From Mortierella sp. BCC40632 (lineage: Eukaryota; Mortierellomycota; Mortierellomycetes; Mortierellales; Mortierellaceae), in NCBI GenBank assembly GCA_011634665.1, contig WAEK01000004.1, positions 2,671,501 through 2,735,500 of the forward strand: a stretch of DNA of 64,000 nucleotides. The letters run 5' to 3'. The notes under the pieces were generated by a model. It did not search any database and was not told the origin of the DNA. It worked only from the letters and a program-made list of their open reading frames with translations. Each line of letters begins with the position of its first letter. Position 1 is the stretch's first letter. Shown in pieces: positions 46,033 to 56,763 of the stretch. Both the position numbers and the translations under genes were made by a program.

Positions 46033-47064
46033 TTTCTCTTTCTGGGGGGCTGTGTTGTAGGTGGGCAGAAGAGTGATGTTTGAGTGTGAGGGATACAAAA
46101 GAGAGGGTGAGAGGGAAAGTGAAGTGATGAAGTGGGGAGTGGGGCGAGTGTGATGGGTGAGGAGTGACAGTAAAAGAGCTGAAAATGTTGAACCTGAGGG
46201 GTTATCTCGAGTTTGTGGCGGAGCATCCCATCATGTGCTGCATGCTTGTGTATAGAAAAAATTTCATGGGACCTGAGGGAGGGAGCCTGTGTGTGCATGG
46301 GCAAAGATCCTCGCTCAGTTGACCTTGAATGTTTTCATTAGAGTTTTGTCACACCAATCATACCTGATCCGCATCCCTGCGTCTAATTTCTCTTACAGCT
46401 TGGTGAAAGTGTCAAAATCGAGGCCTGTATGTTCAGAGCTACATCAAAAATGCCCTGTGCTTGAGGCGAGAGAAATAATAGTGCGTCCGAATTGTCATGG
46501 CGAAGTCAAATGAGCAGCGCGCAACTTTGAATTAGCACAGACGATAAATACTCGAACAAAGGGATGGAGTTCCCAATTTCTGCAGTCAAAATGTCATGTC
46601 AACAAGTGTTACGAGTGCGGCAGTCAAGTATCCATTGTATCGTCGCTTTTTTTTTATCCCTCGATGTCAACTCTTCTCAGCATACTGAAAGAGCTCAGTA
46701 AGCGTTAGATTGCTTACCTCACAAATGCGGAGCGCGAGCTGAGTTAAGGCTTCTGTAAGACGGTTTAGTTTATATATTGGCAAGCAAAAAAATCTACAAA
46801 GTCGACTAGTTGTGCGCATAGTTTGAATTTATCTTTAGCAAATATAATGCCTAGGCTCCATTGTCACTGTTTGAAAAGGGATCTCAGTGCCCGATTTCAA
46901 AGATTCTTTTCAACAATAGCCATTGAGCATTCGCTTTCACATCCGCTGCATTATCTCCTACGAACTCTACTCTATTGTAGGAAGGGCGTTTTTGCACATT
47001 TCACTTGTTTTTGACCTCAATCTACACTACTTCTTTGGTGATTAGTAGCCTCCTCCGCAGTAGC

Positions 47065-47228
47065 CAGTGTTTCTTATCGAACAGAAAAAGTCAAGATCTC
47101 GTCTCGTTAAGCCGCGGACTCGTTTCGTTAAGCCCGTACTAATTCCCTGTAAATGGCCGTTATCGAAACGAAACGTTAACGAAACGAAACGAGTTATCGA
47201 ACGAAATCCGTCTCGTTGAGAAACACTG
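47065..47228. mobile_element. hAT-like miniature inverted-repeat element
   Basis: A 164-bp element bounded by CAGTGTTTCT and its exact inverted complement AGAAACACTG. The flanking octamers GCAGTAGC (47057-47064) and GCAGTAAC (47229-47236) match at 7 of 8 positions, as expected for the 8-bp target duplication of hAT transposases; CAGTG ends also fit hAT. It has no coding capacity and internal GAAACGAAACG repeats. It is non-autonomous and depends on a transposase elsewhere, if still mobile. Confidence 0.65.
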
Positions 47229-49681
47229 GCAGTAACCCCATACAGCGAGCCGAGCGTATTCCATAAAAACAGATGAAATGGACAGCAGTTTGTTGCAGAT
47301 GATTAGGGCTTCCATGTCTCCTTCTGCGAAGAGCTCCCGAATGCTTTGCATTGGGATTGACAAATCACTCGTCGACTGACATAACTGCCGCCCAAGCTGA
47401 ACATATTCCAATTATTCCAATGTCAGCATCACCATTTCTTGGTGGTTATAACTGATAAAGCCACTTTGTAGAAAATGTGGGTTGCACCAGAGGATGTCGA
47501 GTCACGGCCGCTGTTTCTCTCAACTGTGTTGTTGAATGGTTGGAGATATAGCGCCTCGGTTAGTGGTCCTGAGCAACGGGTCATTCGAAATGTATCATGT
47601 TGATGGAACTTCGAGTAGATCTGTCGTAGCCTGTTGTGGTGTAGTAATTGCAATGAGAGAATCTCCCGCCCCTTGGAGGACCTGGTTCAGGGTAAAGAAG
47701 GCACCCCTCCTCCCATTCCAGAAAGGACGCTTCTTGTCTTTCCCAAATCCGTCAGTGAAAATTTACCATCTGGAGCAGGTCCATTCAGCCGCACGGGCCA
47801 GAGCACGACCTTGTGGCTAGATGTTGTTCATTTGCGAGTCTTTTATCTTACCTTGCTCTCTCCTTATAGAAACGGCGAGACGCGTCTTGTCAGTGTGTCC
47901 CCTTCTTCCACGCTGGCAATCCCCTTTCTCAATAGATATCACAAACCTGCCTGCCAAGCAGTACGAGCCATATCCCCCAGTGCTTGTCATCACACCGCAA
48001 CAGGTGGTGCTGTCTTTGACGACGGGCTAATAAGCTGAAATGAAATGATAAATTGCTTGTCAGGTAGCCTGTTGTAATGTCTGAGCCCAAGGTGACTAAG
48101 GTCTCGAGACCTCCGATCGAGATTCCGACCAGGGATAAGTCAAACTGTGTTGCAAGGATCGTCCTGAGTTTGCTGACTCTGAGCCGTTCTCCGTTCCTCC
48201 TGCATGGACTATTCCTTCTTCAATCAATTTTTTTTTTTTTTTTTTTTTTTTTCGGAGAGTGGGAGGCAAGGTCTTTACAGAAAGCGCTTCCTGAAGTGAT
48301 GTCGTTGTTGATCTTGGTCATTCTACTTTTTTTTATGCTAATGCCGTCAGAGTCCAGACTAGCTGCTGAACTTTAACTGACAGCCATTGTGCCCTTACTT
48401 CGCTCGACATTCATGGGGGGAGATCCATCGCGAAGACAGATTACGCCAGTTTTATCATGACGATCTCGAAAATGGGTACCAAGTTACTTGAGTGATCCGT
48501 TCGACTTTCCACAAGATGTGCAATTCGCTGATACTTGGTCATTGAACTGATCTTGGACTCCTGAGACGGCGACTTCACATCGTTCTCCATTGCGATTGAG
48601 TAGGTGGAAACTCCGCGCGCTCCTCCTCATCTGTGGCGGGACACCCAACGGGATCATCCAAAGTGGATGGTGGGTCTTCAGAGATGGTGACTTTGCAACT
48701 TCTTGCAATTTCCATCCGTAATTGGACGCCCAATGGGATCATCCAAAAAGTAAAAGTTCGGCCTAGGCAATTCTCCATAGAAAATAAAGAATGAATGGAC
48801 ATGCCGATTGACAGAGTAATCGAAAAGGAAAGGAATGAGAGAAAGATGAGGAGCAGATAGTTGGAGAATAGGGAGGTGGCAACTGGAGTAGATTGGAAGA
48901 AGACAGCTAGAGAAGACGGCTGGAGTAGAGCATTCTCCTCATGACTCTGTGTCAATTCTCTATTGCTGGGTGTAGTACGAAAAAAAAAAAAAAAAAAAAA
49001 ACATAGTGGGCGTACTACAGGGAAAAAATCATGGATGCAACTGATTTCGAGCATTGGTAATCACTCCACAAGTTATTTGGGTATAGGCACCCAATCTTGC
49101 GTCGACTCATAGCAAGTCAATTGGACAACAGCCTCGTTACCAAAAGCACCAGGTTCACTTGGAGAATGCGCAGATTAGCCCAGGATATAATTCGTGTAGG
49201 TGACGCGTTTTTTACCAACGAGCGACGCCCTAGTAATCTGCTTTATCCTTTCTGTTGGCTACCATGGGACTAGGTCAGAGACATAGTGATCCAGTCTCCC
49301 ATTGTCTCCTTATTCTCTCCCTCCCATCATCCCCCCTTCCTCCTCTTTCCCTTTCGCATCGACTCCCAACCAAATACCAAATAGTCATTGCCACCATAAA
49401 GCATAGATATTCTCCTTTAGCGTCCTGAAAACAATCAAGCGGGAGCTTCTTCCAGGCTCAGCTCTAGACCCTTCCTTTTCTCCCCCTCCCCCTCCTCCTT
49501 TGGCCCCCCTTTTTTTTTTGTTTTCAGCTTTTGGGGTCCTCCTGCATTCAACTACCAGCAGTGCCATCTTTTTTTTTTTTTTTTTTTTTTTTTTTTCACT
49601 CCTCTTTGCAGTATCGAGGTAGTCCTCAAACAGCTAGAGAGCAAAGGAAAGGGGTCAAGGGGGCGAGGACTGATCCATGAG

Positions 49682-49688
49682 TATAAAA
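49682..49688 (+). promoter_or_regulatory. TATA box of small secreted protein gene 1
   Basis: TATAAAA 134 bp upstream of ATG 49822. A second TA-rich motif (about 49797-49809) is too close to the ATG to be the functional TATA box. Confidence 0.45.
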
Positions 49689-49821
49689 CCTCAATCAGAG
49701 GATTCCCGATTGCCTTTAAAAAAAAATACCATCCGTTGCTTCCTTCATCTGTACCAACGTTTGGTCACTCCAGGGCAAACATAATAATAGCAATTTTTAT
49801 ATATATAAAAAGCAGAGCATC

Positions 49822-50022
49822 ATGCAACACTTCAAGTTACCCATTCCAGCAAGGCTTGTTCTGGTGCTGACCTTTATCCTGGTCGCCTGTCTCGGATTCT
49901 TGTCATTGACACAAGCTGTGTGTAGCCATCCAAGTGGAGTGAGGTGTCCTGCGATATCGGACTGTCCCTGTGGCGACACTTGCGATTCTCGAGGCTGCTA
50001 TGTCTGCCGCCGATGTTCTTGA
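49822..50022 (+). CDS. Small secreted cysteine-rich protein 1
   Basis: 66 residues, no intron. A hydrophobic signal peptide (about 1-32, ending near LSLTQA) is followed by a mature part of about 34 residues with eight cysteines at 34, 42, 48, 50, 54, 59, 62 and 65. The pattern is C-X7-C-X5-C-X-C-X3-C-X4-C-X2-C-X2-C, implying up to four disulphides. A paralogue with the same pattern and the shared stretch ACLGFLSL lies at 56566-56763 on the other strand. I recognise no named family. Extracellular location is well supported by the signal; antimicrobial, effector-like or cell-wall roles are only guesses. Confidence 0.75.
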   Translation: MQHFKLPIPARLVLVLTFILVACLGFLSLTQAVCSHPSGVRCPAISDCPCGDTCDSRGCYVCRRCS

Positions 50023-51198
50023 GTGTATTCAACAACAGTTTCTCAGTTTAGGTCGCTTCCACCACCACCAACACACCAGTATTTCTCATATATACTTCCT
50101 AAGAGTAACAATAATAAAAACCCTCTTCACACACACACATTCTCTTTGTTTTTGCCATGTTGGCCTCCTTGTCTCCTCCGCCGAGAGTAACCATAATCCA
50201 AACAGCGCTACAATACCACCTAGTTGTACTGGCATGAATTCCCCTGGGGTTGGGATAAGGGGTAGTCTCATTTTCTGGCAAGGGGATAGAAGGGAGATGT
50301 GGCATGACCAAATTCCAGTTACTATGCATACTGCAACAAAAACAGGAAAGGTAGAGCTAATGCCTATCACTACCACCAAAGGAATCCTAGATAGAGAAGA
50401 GGGTAGAGAGAACAGTGGCCTCCCGACGCGCTATGCCTGTACTTCATTGTTAGAATGAGGACTGAGTTCGGGAATACAGGATCGACTTGAAAAATGGTAG
50501 AATGGAGAAGAGACTTGGGCAAAGTGGGTTTACTCGAGGAAATCATCGGGCTCTGCATGATTACTAAGACGATCAACAATCAGCTCTGTCCAAATGCTTA
50601 AGAAGTCAAGAGGCAACTCCAGCCACGCATCGAATGGTGGCTGACGGATGGTAGTGGCGGTGGCGGTAGGAGGAAGCAAACATTGGGGTGGGGAGGGTTA
50701 CAAATCACCTTGGAACTTTTTCAAAATTGGTGGCGACAGACATCCTACAAAAAATTGAAGAGAGCCCACACCCATTTTTTTTTTCAGATAGGGTTCGACG
50801 CAGCAGATGCCAATTGACGCATTAGACAGAGATGCAGCGCCAGAGATACCTTTTTTGGTAGAACAGTGAGAGCGAGAGAGAGAATTGGAGCATGAGAATT
50901 TGGACGCAAGTCTGTTGCTCAAAGAAAAGAGTCCAATCTATTGTCCACTGGTAGGAGAAACGTGGTGGGTCCAGATCGCTCTAGATCGACCATGCTGCGG
51001 CTCAATAGATTCTTCTGAAGAACATGGGATAAAAAAAAATACTGGAGTGCTATAAAACCACGTTCTCTCCACCCCGTTTACTCTTCAATCAACCAGTCTC
51101 CAAGCTTTCCAAGACGCATTCGCACCTATAAACTTGCCTATCCCCTTCCTCTACATCAAATACACATCTCTTCAGTCTCCTCTCAGACCAGATCAACC
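50023..51198. other. Intergenic region, no gene seen
   Basis: 1.2 kb between the secreted protein and the aldo-keto reductase. The only clear element is a TATA box at 51051. Open frames on either strand lack recognisable features. Confidence 0.5.
51051..51057 (+). promoter_or_regulatory. TATA box of the aldo-keto reductase gene
   Basis: TATAAAA about 148 bp upstream of ATG 51199, followed by a CT-rich leader. Confidence 0.55.
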
Positions 51199-51314
51199 AT
51201 GTCGCCCAAAATTATCCTCGGGTACAATGCGAGCTGCGGGCAAAAAGAAGAAGAAAAAAGAGTCTCTGGGCAACTTTCACTAGATTCGAGAGTGCTTCCT
51301 CTTCCAAGCTAACT

Positions 51315-51345
<31 letters not shown>

Positions 51346-52560
51346 TAGAACCATGGCCTTCGGACTCGAACATACCGACTCATCCAAGTCAGCCGTTCGA
51401 GTTCGAGGTCTAGAGAATGTCAAGCCTTTCCTGGACATTTTTCAAAAGTATGGCCATCAAGAACTTGACAGCGCCCGATTTTATTGCCAGGGACATACTG
51501 AACAGGTAATAGAAAAAAAAAAAAAAGATCATTTGTGTCTCTCACATACACTATGAGCATGAAGTAAACCGGCTGCCATGGTAATCTCAACAGGAAGGAC
51601 ATCATCCTATACCTTTTACTAACAGATCAAGCAAACAAAAAAAAATAGGTACTGGGGGAATTGGCTCCTCCTTCCTCTGGGTTCAAGGTTGCTACCAAGG
51701 TCTTTCCAGCATCACCCGGCGCGCATGATGCAGTCAATCTTCCCAAAACCTTCCACGAGTCACTAGAGGCCCTCAAGATGAACAAGGTCGATGTCTTTTA
51801 CCTTCATGCGCCAGACTATACGACTCCTTTTGAGATCACCCTCAAGGCCGTCGATGAAATGTACCGCCAAGGCCTGTTTGAGCGAGTAAGTAGGAGATGG
51901 GAACATACGATGGGTGTAAAAAAAAAAAAAGAGAGAGGGCGTGGGATAACACGAGTCACTCAAACATTGGTGGGTTTGATTTTTTATGTCATTCTCCCTA
52001 ACTATCGTCTATTTGTATCTCAGTTTGGACTATCCAACTACTCTGCTTGGCAGGTTGCTCAAATCCACGGGATCTGTCGACGCAACGGCTATGTTCTCCC
52101 GACAGTGTACCAGGGTCAGGTAAGAACTCGATGACCTTTCTCTTTCTCTCACTCTCTCGCTCTTCCTTTCCTGCCTACCTACCCTTTCAACTTTCTCCCT
52201 TTCACTCAAGCTCTCAAAAAGTTCATTCTGCTAATCCTTTTCTGTTACCTTACTATTCACTATTCAATTTTTTTTTCTACTTTTTCGAATTCTCCTCTCC
52301 ACATGGGTCGGAACATATTAGTACAATGCCATTAGTCGAGACATTGTGCGAGAGTTGATTCCTTGTCTGCGAGCCCATAACATGGTCTTTTATGGCTGGA
52401 ATCCTGTTGCCGGAGGATTCCTCTCTGGCAAATTCAATTTTGATAACGAATCTGATATTCCTGAGGGCAGCCGATACGACCCCAAGGTGAGTTTGCTTTT
52501 TTTTTTTTTACTCTATTTTTTTTCTTCTTCTTCTTCTCAAATCGACTCACTCTGTCGACA

Positions 52561-52597
<37 letters not shown>

Positions 52598-52930
52598 GAT
52601 AGTCCGGTTTTGGATGGATGTTCCGAGGTCACTTTTGGCATCCAGCATTTCTTTTCTGCAATGAAGCAACTCTCAGAGACAGCCAAACAACTTCAGATCG
52701 ATCTTCTCGAGGCCTCTCTTCGTTGGATGACCCATCATTCTGGTCTTACATCCGAAGATGGTATCATCGTGGGTGCCTCCAAGATCGAACACCTTGAACA
52801 GAATCTTATCAACCTTCAAAAGGGTCCTCTCCCCAAGGAGATGGTCGACGCATTCGATCGAGCTTGGGAAGAAACCAAGGTTGTGACCCCGTCATACTTT
52901 TATCCTGCTCCTGAACCCAAAGAGGAGTAA
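51199..52930 (+). CDS. AKR7-like aldo-keto reductase with an apparent frameshift in the last exon
   Basis: Six exons: 51199-51221, 51349-51505, 51649-51885, 52024-52119, 52322-52486 and 52603-52930. The product resembles the aflatoxin-aldehyde reductase branch (AKR7), NADPH-dependent cytosolic enzymes reducing aldehydes. The catalytic tetrad is visible as Asp48, Tyr53, Lys77 and His113, with GTMAFG at the N-terminus, WNPVAGGFLSGK in the middle and GASKIEHLEQN near the end. About 334 residues are expected, normal for the family. In exon 6 the family-like stretch GFGWMFRGHFWHPAF and the following SAMKQLSETAKQ are in different frames; one surplus T in the run at 52652-52655 would explain this. 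Downstream acceptors (GAG|GTC or CAG|CAT) keep a frame but drop that conserved stretch. It is either a sequencing slip or a recent lesion. The TATA box and AATAAA (53033) look intact. Confidence 0.85.
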
Positions 52931-53032
52931 ATCTTTCCTCCCCTTCTCCCACTTGTTTGCCTAGAGACTGCTCCAAGCATCGGATGAAATTCAATTGAGA
53001 ACCAAAAAAGACATTCAGTGTTTCTAAATGGC

Positions 53033-53038
53033 AATAAA
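53033..53038 (+). other. Polyadenylation signal of the aldo-keto reductase gene
   Basis: AATAAA about 100 bp after the stop codon, in the 198-bp gap to the convergent F-box gene; an A30 run follows at 53091-53120. Confidence 0.45.
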
Positions 53039-53086
53039 CAATAATTCTACAAGGCAACTCTTCATTCATCTCTATTCTGGTACCAG

Positions 53087-53124
<38 letters not shown>

Positions 53125-53128
53125 TTCT

Positions 53129-55447
53129 CTAGTATGTTGGGAATTGAATGGAGAGGGACGGACACACCATCTGCAACCACTCAACATTCATATTTAGCTC
53201 ACTAAAATGTCCATGCTCTCCACTCAGAGAAACACCTCGAAGCTCTCTTAGCGTTGGCATAGGTGAATGTCTGTAGAGTTCCACAAGCTCATCCCTAAAT
53301 GCCTCTCGCTGGATCGGATCTGTTCGAGTAAAGACCTTGAGACGAGAATGTAATTGTGGGTGTCGATGATGATAGAAATGTCGAGCAAGCCATTCAATCT
53401 CTCGTCGTCCAGAAATTTGATCCTCAAGCTGACAGATATCAAGTTTCTCGAGCGAATATTTCAATGGCTCCAGATAAGGAAGACCCGTCTCCATAGTTAA
53501 CGTCATACTTTCCATCTCAGGTTCCTTGTCCCATTGATGTGGTCCCTCTAGCTTAAGTTCACGGAGATGAGTCAACTTGGCGAGCTGTTTACAGACCTCG
53601 ATCTGAACTGGGGTATTTTGACTATTCCGTTGATGTTGACTACGTGACTGGAATCGTTTTCCATGATAAGACCGATACATGTAATCCTCTTGATCTTTGT
53701 CGGATTCAGAGTCTTCGTCATCCTCAGCACTTGGGGATTTATAGATATCCTCTTCTGCGATTCCGTATGGGTCCTTGTACTGCTCCGCCAAAGGTTGAGC
53801 GTCCGAATCTTGAGCGTCCGAATCTTGATCGCCATCTACAGGCGATGATTCGGATAATGAGAGGTCTACAGGGATGGCCACACTCAAGGCCAAGGCCTCG
53901 AGATCCATACAGGCCCAATCAAAACCAACAATCGTCGAGGCCTCCAATGGAATTGACATGGCCCAGAGTCGCTTTAGATTCCGTGCTGACTTGAGGCCAA
54001 GATAGACGAGGTCGACTTGTTCGAGTGATCCGCTGAGATCGAGCTCTGTCAGGTTAAGGAGAGCATCTGGATGGTAATCGCTGTTTAAAACTTCGTAGCT
54101 ACTGAGGCAGGTACCCCAAATCCTTAGCGTGACGAGCTGACTCATATAGTTTGACAAAAGTTCTTCCACATGGTCGATGGTCAGTAATTCGTTGCCACCG
54201 ATATCCAGCTTCTTCAAGTTGGGGCATGCCTTGATCAATTCGCTCACAAAATTCTCGTCCAATTCCGGGGTATCATAAATATCACTCATCATGCCAGTGT
54301 GTTTCGTCAGGGCATCTGAAAAGTCTCGGTCTGTGAATGGGTCATAAGTAGAAATAAAGCTGGTCCCGAAACAAAGCTCTTCCAGTTCAGGACACCTCCT
54401 TAGGATACCAAGGACCAATGATGTGACCGAAAGGTTTTGGTCACCCTCCATGGATGAAAAGGGAACGAAAAAGTCGGACAGGGTCAATGATTTGATGGGA
54501 AGTTGGCCTTGAAACGAGTCAAAGTCGATGTCGGGGTAGGCATTGGGGCCCGCCACATTCATACAACGGATCACCAACTCTTCGAGTGGACGAGCAATGA
54601 CACGCTCCCATGACAATTTCGGGCTTGTCATTGGCGGGTCTTTTTCGCTCATAATGGGTATGAGCGTGTCGACGGATGAACTTGTTGACACTGTGGGAGA
54701 TCCGGGATCCTGTGAACGCTGATCTCTACTTGAACCCTGATGAGCTTGCTGCAGCCACTTTTGTTCGCGTTCACAAAAGATCTTTGTCAAGTAGCCGAGA
54801 TTATTAAAGAGAAAAGGTCCCTCCAAAGTGACCTTGCGTAGACAGGGTCCTACATGCTTGACAAGCTGTTCAAGCGATGGATTTGTAGTACATGAGAAAT
54901 AATAGTCCTTGTAGGCGAGTTCCTCCAGCTTTGGACTATTCTGAACCAGCTTACAGACGGCCTCTCCAAGCAGTAGCGACGACTCTGGGGTGATCGGAAT
55001 ATCGGCAATGGGTCCGATTGAGAGACTCAGTAGCTTCTTCATGGATGGTGTCGGTCGAAGACCAGTATAGGTCAATTTGTCGCTGACCTGAAAGAACCTT
55101 TGCTTGCGACCGTAGTAACCCAGAGTCAGGGAGCAAATCTGAGAACTGGAAAGTCGGAATTGGTCAACGACCCATTGTTGTTTCTCCGTGAGTTCGTAAT
55201 CCTCCTCGAGCAAAACCTTGGCGATATCTTGACAACCGACTACATAGTCCTGGGTGAGAACATCGGTGGCACAATAGTGCCAGAGTCGAGAGACGGACCG
55301 ACAAGAGTCAAGAGTTGGTCGGTCCAGGAACCGGGCAACATTGGTCAGAATCTCGGGCATTCCCATTGTTTTCAAATCAATTCTTTGATGTTGCTTCTCA
55401 TTTGTCGACCCCGGAGAGCTTTCATTCTCATTTGTGTTGCTGGTCAT
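53129..55447 (-). CDS. F-box/LRR protein E
   Basis: Intronless, 772 residues from ATG 55447; the frame stays open to an earlier ATG at 55555 (808 residues). I prefer 55447 because its context (GCATCATGA) and the distance to the F-box match the paralogues. F-box at about 28-64 (MGMPEILTNVARFLDRPTL...VSRLWHYC), then LRRs such as CPNLKKLDIGGN, LLNLTELDLSGS and LTHLRELKLEGP. It carries an acidic, Asp/Ser-rich loop of about 80-90 residues before the VQIEVCKQL strand, at the site where the other paralogues have short loops or a Lys-Glu tract. Likely SCF substrate receptor. It is convergent with the aldo-keto reductase. Confidence 0.88.
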   Translation of the reverse strand: MTSNTNENESSPGSTNEKQHQRIDLKTMGMPEILTNVARFLDRPTLDSCRSVSRLWHYCATDVLTQDYVVGCQDIAKVLLEEDYELTEKQQWVVDQFRLSSSQICSLTLGYYGRKQRFFQVSDKLTYTGLRPTPSMKKLLSLSIGPIADIPITPESSLLLGEAVCKLVQNSPKLEELAYKDYYFSCTTNPSLEQLVKHVGPCLRKVTLEGPFLFNNLGYLTKIFCEREQKWLQQAHQGSSRDQRSQDPGSPTVSTSSSVDTLIPIMSEKDPPMTSPKLSWERVIARPLEELVIRCMNVAGPNAYPDIDFDSFQGQLPIKSLTLSDFFVPFSSMEGDQNLSVTSLVLGILRRCPELEELCFGTSFISTYDPFTDRDFSDALTKHTGMMSDIYDTPELDENFVSELIKACPNLKKLDIGGNELLTIDHVEELLSNYMSQLVTLRIWGTCLSSYEVLNSDYHPDALLNLTELDLSGSLEQVDLVYLGLKSARNLKRLWAMSIPLEASTIVGFDWACMDLEALALSVAIPVDLSLSESSPVDGDQDSDAQDSDAQPLAEQYKDPYGIAEEDIYKSPSAEDDEDSESDKDQEDYMYRSYHGKRFQSRSQHQRNSQNTPVQIEVCKQLAKLTHLRELKLEGPHQWDKEPEMESMTLTMETGLPYLEPLKYSLEKLDICQLEDQISGRREIEWLARHFYHHRHPQLHSRLKVFTRTDPIQREAFRDELVELYRHSPMPTLRELRGVSLSGEHGHFSELNMNVEWLQMVCPSLSIQFPTY

Positions 55448-56565
55448 GATGCTGTTGGTTTCAACTCGGACAGATTCAATGAACGCGCTATGAATTTTAA
55501 GGACTAAGGGAAAGGCATGAGCGACCATTTCGACATGACCCAAAGACTTGTTCATTAACCTTGATGGAAATCATGACTTTTACCTTTGAGGCTCTGTAAA
55601 CAGACCAAAGACGAGAGTGAAGCTGTAAGAGAAAGAAGGAGAGAAAGAGAGAAAGAAAGAGAAAGAGAGAGAGAACCCTGTGATTCCCTGTTTGACACGA
55701 CGTTGATAAAGAGGTTCCATTGGACCGATTGGAGAATGGCTTGGTCTCCTCCCCCATCCCCATCCCCTGCGGCCGCAGCCGTGCGCTTCCAACCGGAGAC
55801 TGAAAGCTGCTCATCGTTTCTTTTTTTTTTCTTCTCACCAGCCAATAGGGGTGTCCTGGATACCAGGAACATGGGAACACAAAAAAGCACCCTTGTGTAA
55901 GGTTTTGTCGAAACAGAAACCGGATTTGGTAGGAGTGTGTCCCTGCGACCAAGATGAGCTAAAGTAGAACGTTGTGGAGAGATACAATCCAGAGGTCTTT
56001 AGAAATTGAAATGCATATATTCAATGTTCATTATGGCTATGACTATGCTCAACAAGGTGGGCCATGGGAACTATTCTCTCAAAAGTATGAATAGTCTTTA
56101 CTTCGAGTGCAGTAGGCTACTTGATCTCGTTGTGAACAAACCAAGAAAAAAACAATGGAACCCTTATACTATCTAGGCTCACCTCTATCCCGAACGGGAT
56201 AGAAGAGCCCCTGGTTGGGTTTGTGTCCATGTGAGTGTTGGATCGTGGGGAAGTAAAGCAAGAAAGATCTAAGTAGATGGGACGGAACAGGAACCTTTTT
56301 TAAATTTGTAGCAGTTGGTCATGGGAAGAACTATTACTAAAAGCAAGTGTAGACAGTACATTCACGACTCTATGCAGGTTTAAAGAGTAAGAACGAGTGT
56401 CGCAAAGAAGAGTGAAGTGAACATTCGAGAGGGAGCACCGTTTGTCCTTTTTTTATATATATATTTTTATTGTTGTTGTTGTTATTATTTCCGTTGCTGT
56501 TTGTTTGAGTAGACTCCACTATTGAGGGATCAAGTTATCTCGGGTCGCTCCGAGGAGGCGGACCC
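55448..56565. other. Intergenic region, no gene seen
   Basis: 1.1 kb. A GA-rich stretch at about 55625-55675 lies upstream of gene E; AT-rich DNA at 56450-56490 flanks the 3' end of the secreted protein gene. Open frames here are simple-sequence artefacts. Confidence 0.5.
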
Positions 56566-56763
56566 TCAAGGACATGGGCGGCAGATCTGACAGCCAGAAA
56601 CAGGGTCGCAATGGCCTCCGCAGTTACACACTTGAGCCGTACAGGCATACCCAGGATGTGGGGTGCATCGACTCTGGACTAAGGAAAGGAATCCGAGGCA
56701 GGCTGTCAGGACAAGCATCGTTGTGTAAACGGACACTGCGGTAAACGACTTGAAGGTTCTCAT
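56566..56763 (-). CDS. Small secreted cysteine-rich protein 2
   Basis: 65 residues on the minus strand, no intron. The signal peptide covers about 1-31 (ending LSLVQS), and the mature part has eight cysteines at 33, 41, 46, 48, 52, 58, 61 and 64: C-X7-C-X4-C-X-C-X3-C-X5-C-X2-C-X2-C. It shares ACLGFLSL, His-Pro-Ser/Gly, C-X-C-Gly and Cys-Arg-X-Cys with secreted protein 1 at 49822, so the two are paralogues. A minus-strand TATA box lies about 135-140 bp upstream, the same spacing as in copy 1. Family and target unknown. Confidence 0.75.
   Translation of the reverse strand: MRTFKSFTAVSVYTTMLVLTACLGFLSLVQSRCTPHPGYACTAQVCNCGGHCDPVSGCQICRPCP

Larger units (their letters stand above)
42157..46541. 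repeat. Right arm of the inverted duplication
   Basis: Reverse-complement partner of about 36058-40648. Carries LRR copy 2, the matching 95-codon frame and the conserved hairpin. It lacks two LRR units and 45 bp found in the left arm. Confidence 0.85.
46542..49821. other. Gene-poor region with a small mobile element
   Basis: 3.3 kb without a convincing gene. It contains a hAT-like MITE (47065-47228), T runs (about 48228-48252, 49568-49597), an A22 run (about 48980-49001) and an imperfect tandem duplication near 48560-48750. Open frames at 47536-48038 have mixed composition in overlapping phases and could be remains of a decayed gene, which I cannot identify. A TATA box at 49682 belongs to the small secreted protein gene downstream. 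Confidence 0.5.

Noticed and set aside
47536..48038. Possible gene in overlapping plus-strand frames
   Set aside because: No recognised motif, frames overlap in different phases and no convincing splice model joins them; noted only as a possible relic.
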